From: an uncultured Actinomyces sp. | GTDB lineage: Bacteria > Actinomycetota > Actinomycetes > Actinomycetales > Actinomycetaceae | Assembly: GCA_902773415.1 (NCBI GenBank) | Contig: CACYEE010000027.1 | Location: 1 to 7,878, forward strand | DNA: 7,878 nt | Reading direction: 5' to 3' | Part shown: positions 5,476 through 7,878 of the stretch, piece by piece | How positions within the stretch are numbered: position 1 is the stretch's first letter | How the letters are laid out: every line of letters begins with the position of its first letter | Translations under genes and position numbers: made by a program | Notes under the pieces: model-generated | Seen by the model: the letters and a program-made list of their open reading frames with translations, nothing else | Database searches by the model: none | Told to the model about the DNA's origin: nothing

Positions 5476-5771
5476 TGCTTTCCTGTCTGCGAAGTCGGGG
5501 CGAGAAAAGGGAACGGACCGGTGTCGGGTTGGGGGACAGTCCCCTTTGCGACGCTTGGGGACCGTGTTCGCTCGCTTCGCTCCCTCTCGCAGCTTCCTCG
5601 CTCCGGTCTCGCGCGAACAAGCCCGCGCGGACCTTCCGCTCGTCGCTGTCCCCTTTCCTCACCCCGGCATTCTCGCCTGCACAAACAGCCAGGGCGGAAC
5701 CCGAAGCAACGTGCCGACCCCGCCGAGGCCAGCTCCACGCACCTTTGCCAGAGAGCGCCTTCTCGCATGGG
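5476..5771. other. Gene-free, repeat-rich spacer between the metallopeptidase gene and proC
   Basis: No frame here has a supported start or a recognisable product. The spacer holds an AGGAAA ribosome-binding site for the metallopeptidase at its left edge, a degenerate repeat (about 5504-5518), a palindrome copy (5531-5550), GGGGAC (5557-5562), a purine/pyrimidine-biased stretch rich in CGCT/TTCG (5566-5618, bounded by GTTCGC and GCGAAC) and a half copy, CTGTCCCCTTT (5646-5656). The remainder, up to the proC stop, shows nothing I can name. The metallopeptidase promoter should be here but is not evident. Confidence 0.6.
5531..5550. repeat. Second, partial copy of the GGGGACAGTCCCC palindrome
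   Basis: GGGGACAGTCCCC (5532-5544) is identical to the core of the 5078-5110 palindrome and continues TTTGCG, against TTTTGCG there. The left arm is not preserved. A further GGGGAC (5557-5562) can pair with the GTCCCC at 5539-5544 around a GCG-A-CGC centre. Confidence 0.7.
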
Positions 5772-6590
5772 TCAGGCTCCAAGCTCCTTGTCGCGCGCGA
5801 TTGCGGCCTGCACGGCGCGCACGACCGAGGCGGAGAAGCCCGCGTCCTCCATCGCGACGACGCCGGCGACGGTCGTTCCGCCCGGAGACTGCACGGCGTC
5901 GGCGAGGCCCGCGGGCGTCGCGCCGTTTTCGAGGCCGCCAAGCAGCATCTCGGCCGCGCCGCGCACCGCCTGCGCGGCGATTTCCACCGCGTCGGCCTTG
6001 GAGATTCCGGCCTGGACGGCTCCGCGCGCAAGGGCATCGATGTAGGTGAAGGTGAAAGCGGGCGAGCAGCCGGCAATCGCCGAATAGGCGGAAAAGTCCT
6101 TCTCGTCGAGGCGGACCGTGCGCCCGAGGGCACCGAAAATCTCCTCGACGCGGGCGACATCCTCCTCGCTCACGTTCCCGTTCGGGCAGATGGCCGTCAT
6201 CGACTGGCCGACGGAAGCGGCGACGTTCGGCATGGTGCGAACGATTGGCTGCGCGGAAGCGAGCGGAGCGCCGAGCTTTTCGAGGGAGGTTCCTGCGGCG
6301 ACGGAGACGAGCACCGTGCCCTCCTCGGCGGCGGCTTGCGCGATTTCGGCGAGGACCGCGGGCACGACATGCGGCTTGACGGCGAGCACGACGACTGAGC
6401 CCGGACCCGCCTCGCGGACCACGTCGACGTTCGCGGCGACGGCGCGGGCCCCGGTTGCCTCGGCGACGGCACCGGCTTCTTCCGGCGTGCCCGCGGAAAA
6501 GACGATGTCTTCCGGCGCGTGGAGCCCGGCGCGCAGGACGCCGCGCAGAATCGCCCCGCCCATGTTTCCTGCTCCGATGAATCCCAGCAT
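5772..6590 (-). CDS. proC: Pyrroline-5-carboxylate reductase
   Basis: Last step of proline synthesis: NAD(P)H-dependent reduction of 1-pyrroline-5-carboxylate to L-proline in the cytoplasm. Length is 272 residues, normal for ProC (about 265-280). The N-terminal Rossmann motif is MLGFIGAGNMGGAILRG (1-17); LAVKPHVV (69-76) and RTMPNVAA (118-125) are typical of the cofactor domain. The C-terminal dimerisation/substrate domain has AGCSPAFTFTYIDALARGAV (173-192) and the P5CR signature, including SPGGTT (235-240). The family's usual GSGPAY reads GCSPAF here, a mild change. The ATG at 6590 has GGGAGG 4 nt upstream. The open frame runs far beyond it but without family similarity. Divergent from the SDR gene, with 207 bp between starts. 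Confidence 0.96.
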   Translation of the reverse strand: MLGFIGAGNMGGAILRGVLRAGLHAPEDIVFSAGTPEEAGAVAEATGARAVAANVDVVREAGPGSVVVLAVKPHVVPAVLAEIAQAAAEEGTVLVSVAAGTSLEKLGAPLASAQPIVRTMPNVAASVGQSMTAICPNGNVSEEDVARVEEIFGALGRTVRLDEKDFSAYSAIAGCSPAFTFTYIDALARGAVQAGISKADAVEIAAQAVRGAAEMLLGGLENGATPAGLADAVQSPGGTTVAGVVAMEDAGFSASVVRAVQAAIARDKELGA

Positions 6591-6627
6591 GATGCCTCCC
6601 GATGCGTCGAACCGATTGCTGATGCCC

Positions 6628-6633
6628 ATGCTA
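6628..6633 (-). promoter_or_regulatory. Possible proC -10 box
   Basis: TAGCAT on the minus strand fits TAnnnT and would give a leader of about 30 nt before the proC ATG. No clear -35 is seen. Tentative. Confidence 0.25.
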
Positions 6634-6705
6634 CGAGAAAAGAAGGCTCCGGCGCGTCCCGCCGCGCAGATTGGAATCCCAGGCCTCTCGCGCCGCGGGT
6701 TCCGG

Positions 6706-6719
6706 CGGGGAGCGCCCCG
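6706..6719. repeat. Short GC hairpin in the proC/SDR divergent spacer
   Basis: CGGGG (6706-6710) and CCCCG (6715-6719) form a 5-bp stem with an AGCG loop. It lies upstream of the putative SDR -10 box. It may be a chance feature of GC-rich DNA. Confidence 0.2.
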
Positions 6720-6737
6720 GCATCCGCCCGCGTAGGG

Positions 6738-6743
6738 GATAAT
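6738..6743 (+). promoter_or_regulatory. Probable -10 box for the SDR gene
   Basis: GATAAT stands out in a very GC-rich spacer and lies 54 nt before the SDR ATG, leaving room for the AAGGAG ribosome-binding site (6786-6791). A matching -35 is not obvious, as is common in actinobacteria. Confidence 0.45.
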
Positions 6744-6797
6744 GGGGGAAGCCCGGAACGCCGAGGCGAAACAGCCTCCCCAAGCAAGGAGTTGCCC

Positions 6798-7577
6798 ATG
6801 TCCAAAGGAAGAATCATCGTCACCGGAGCCTCGACCGGAATCGGAGAGGCGACCGTCCGTCACCTGATGGCCGATGGCTACGAGGTCGTGGCCACCGCGC
6901 GTCGCGGCGAACGCCTGGCGCGGCTCGCCGAGGAAACCGGCTGCGACTGGGTTGCCGGGGACATCACTCGCGACGAGGACGTTGCCCGCATCATCGGCGA
7001 GGCGGAAATCGGCGGCCCCATCACGGGCCTCGTCAACAGCGCCGGCGGCGCTGTCGGCCTCGACCCGATCGCCGAAGCGAAAACGGAAGACTGGCTGACG
7101 ATGTACGAGCGCAACGTGCTCGGCACCCTCCGCATCACCCGCGGCCTCCTGGCCGGCCTGCGCGAACGCGGCGGCACGATCGTGTTCATCACCTCGGTGG
7201 CCGCCCACGAAACCTATCCCGGCGGCGGCGGATATACGGCGGCGAAGCACGGCGAGTTCATGCTTGCGAGAACCCTGAGGATGGAGCTTGTCGGCGAGCC
7301 GGTGCGCGTCGTCGAAATCTGCCCCGGGCTTGTCAAGACGGAAGAGTTTTCAAAGAACAGGCTCGGTTCGGTCGAGGCGGCCCAGAAGGTCTACCAGGGC
7401 GTCGACGAGCCGCTGATGGCCGAGGACATCGCCGACTGCGTCGCCTGGGCAATATCCCGCCCCCCGCACGTGAACATCGACCAGATTACGGTGCGTCCCG
7501 TCGTTCAGGCCTCCTCGACCCTGATCGCGCGCAACGACAATCCGCCGACGGCCCTGCCGACCACGTCGATCGCCTAG
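6798..7577 (+). CDS. Classical short-chain dehydrogenase/reductase (YdfG-like)
   Basis: Cytoplasmic NADP(H)-dependent oxidoreductase of 259 residues. The cofactor motif TGASTGIG is at 9-16, with Arg35-Arg36 after the second strand (TARRGER) favouring NADP(H). AGDIT (53-57) and NSAGG (80-84) follow. The catalytic tetrad is complete: Asn106, Ser133, Tyr146 and Lys150 (YTAAK). CPGLVKTEEF (175-184) and NIDQITVRPVVQAS (226-239) resemble YdfG-type enzymes, which act on 3-hydroxy acids and serine, but the last 20 residues (NDNPPTALPTTSIA region) are a low-complexity tail and the substrate is uncertain. AAGGAG 6 nt before the ATG sets the start. The open frame extends upstream across the divergent spacer into proC antisense, but has no family similarity there. 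The S8 protease gene starts 20 bp downstream. Confidence 0.94.
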   Translation: MSKGRIIVTGASTGIGEATVRHLMADGYEVVATARRGERLARLAEETGCDWVAGDITRDEDVARIIGEAEIGGPITGLVNSAGGAVGLDPIAEAKTEDWLTMYERNVLGTLRITRGLLAGLRERGGTIVFITSVAAHETYPGGGGYTAAKHGEFMLARTLRMELVGEPVRVVEICPGLVKTEEFSKNRLGSVEAAQKVYQGVDEPLMAEDIADCVAWAISRPPHVNIDQITVRPVVQASSTLIARNDNPPTALPTTSIA

Positions 7578-7597
7578 GCGAGGAGCGGGGGACGGCA

Positions 7598-7878
7598 ATG
7601 GCGAGTGCGAAGGCGCGGTGCGACGCCGAACACGGACGCATGGCTCGCGCCGACGGAAGCGGCATGCCGGGCGGCACGTCCCGGCGCAGGACGTCCCGCC
7701 GTGCGCGCGTCGCAGCCGCCCGCCTCGCCCTGGCCCTCGCCGTCGCCGGGACGGCCGCGGCCCCGGCCCCCGCACGGGCCGACGACGGCAGCGGCCTGTG
7801 GTACGTGACCGAGACGGGAGTCGCCGCTGCCCACGAGGCCGGAATCGACGGTGCCGGCGTCACGATCGCCGAAATCGA
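7598..7878 (+). CDS. Secreted subtilisin-like (S8) serine protease, N-terminal fragment (runs off right edge)
   Basis: 93 complete codons are visible. A long, very basic N-region (SRRRTSRRARVAAAR, 28-42) precedes a hydrophobic Ala/Leu/Val core (43-55) and a likely signal-peptidase site, ARA-DD (60-63). The twin arginines could also suit Tat export. The mature start, GLWYVTETGVAAAHEAGIDGAGVTIAEI (66-93), matches the lead-in of S8 proteases (WY...G...AW..G..G.GV.VAVID), and the next codon, truncated after GA, is where the catalytic Asp is expected. The family call rests on this short stretch only. The start at 7598 has GGGGGA just upstream; in-frame ATGs at 7640 and 7664 are alternatives and would shorten the unusual pre-signal extension. 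The gap after the SDR stop is only 20 bp, so they may be co-transcribed. Confidence 0.7.
   Translation, partial: MASAKARCDAEHGRMARADGSGMPGGTSRRRTSRRARVAAARLALALAVAGTAAAPAPARADDGSGLWYVTETGVAAAHEAGIDGAGVTIAEI

Noticed and set aside
5531..5660. CRISPR array from the repeated GTCCCC motifs
   Set aside because: Copies are palindrome fragments of different length with no regular spacers and no cas genes nearby.
5307..5768. Minus-strand open frame through the repeat-rich spacer
   Set aside because: It overlaps the metallopeptidase gene out of frame and translates the repeats into low-complexity sequence.
6519..6797. N-terminal extension of the SDR gene
   Set aside because: Open frame only; the protein starts at MSKGRIIVTGAS with AAGGAG upstream.
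6591..7250. N-terminal extension of proC
   Set aside because: The frame stays open upstream, but that part is antisense to the YdfG-like SDR; ProC begins at the MLGFIGAGNMGG motif with a good ribosome-binding site.
1..7878. tRNA or rRNA genes
   Set aside because: I saw no cloverleaf with GGTTCGAATCC-type T-arm or rRNA-like stretch on either strand.

Overview
The window comes from a high-GC Gram-positive bacterium. By eye it is about two thirds G+C, with strong third-position G/C bias. The valyl-tRNA synthetase is of the archaeal/rickettsial type used by several actinobacteria, there is a small Zincin_1-type metallopeptidase typical of actinobacteria, and some start sites look leaderless. An Actinomycetaceae-like host (Actinomyces/Schaalia and relatives) is my best guess, but this is inference from gene style only.

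Layout. (1) 1-1074, minus: the N-terminal 358 codons of valyl-tRNA synthetase, running off the left edge, with a 211-bp leader that holds a 9-bp inverted repeat. (2) 1286-2128, minus: a LysR-type regulator. It is divergent from (3) 2220-3092, plus, an aldo/keto reductase, followed 71 bp later by (4) 3164-3934, plus, an atypical Rossmann-fold (NmrA/SDR-like) protein. The regulator and two oxidoreductases look like one regulated redox unit. (5) 4033-4593, plus: a shortened protein related to coenzyme F420-0:L-glutamate ligase (CofE), lacking central catalytic motifs. (6) 4671-5066, plus: a GtrA-family four-helix membrane protein. (7) 5122-5475, minus: a metallopeptidase with HExxH. A perfect 33-bp palindrome lies between the convergent genes (6) and (7) and probably terminates both. 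(8) 5476-5771: no supportable gene, but a mosaic of palindrome fragments of the same family. (9) 5772-6590, minus: pyrroline-5-carboxylate reductase (proC). (10) 6798-7577, plus: a classical YdfG-like SDR, divergent from proC. (11) 7598 to the right edge, plus: the start of a secreted subtilisin-like (S8) protease, cut at about the codon expected for the catalytic Asp.

Most of the window is ordinary chromosome: translation, proline synthesis, redox enzymes, a membrane protein and proteases. I see no phage, transposase, CRISPR array, toxin-antitoxin or defence locus. The parts most worth a second look are the reduced CofE-like protein with an apparently leaderless start, the dispersed GGGGACAGTCCCC palindrome family around the metallopeptidase gene, and the unusual translation start and operator-like repeats between the LysR gene and the aldo/keto reductase.
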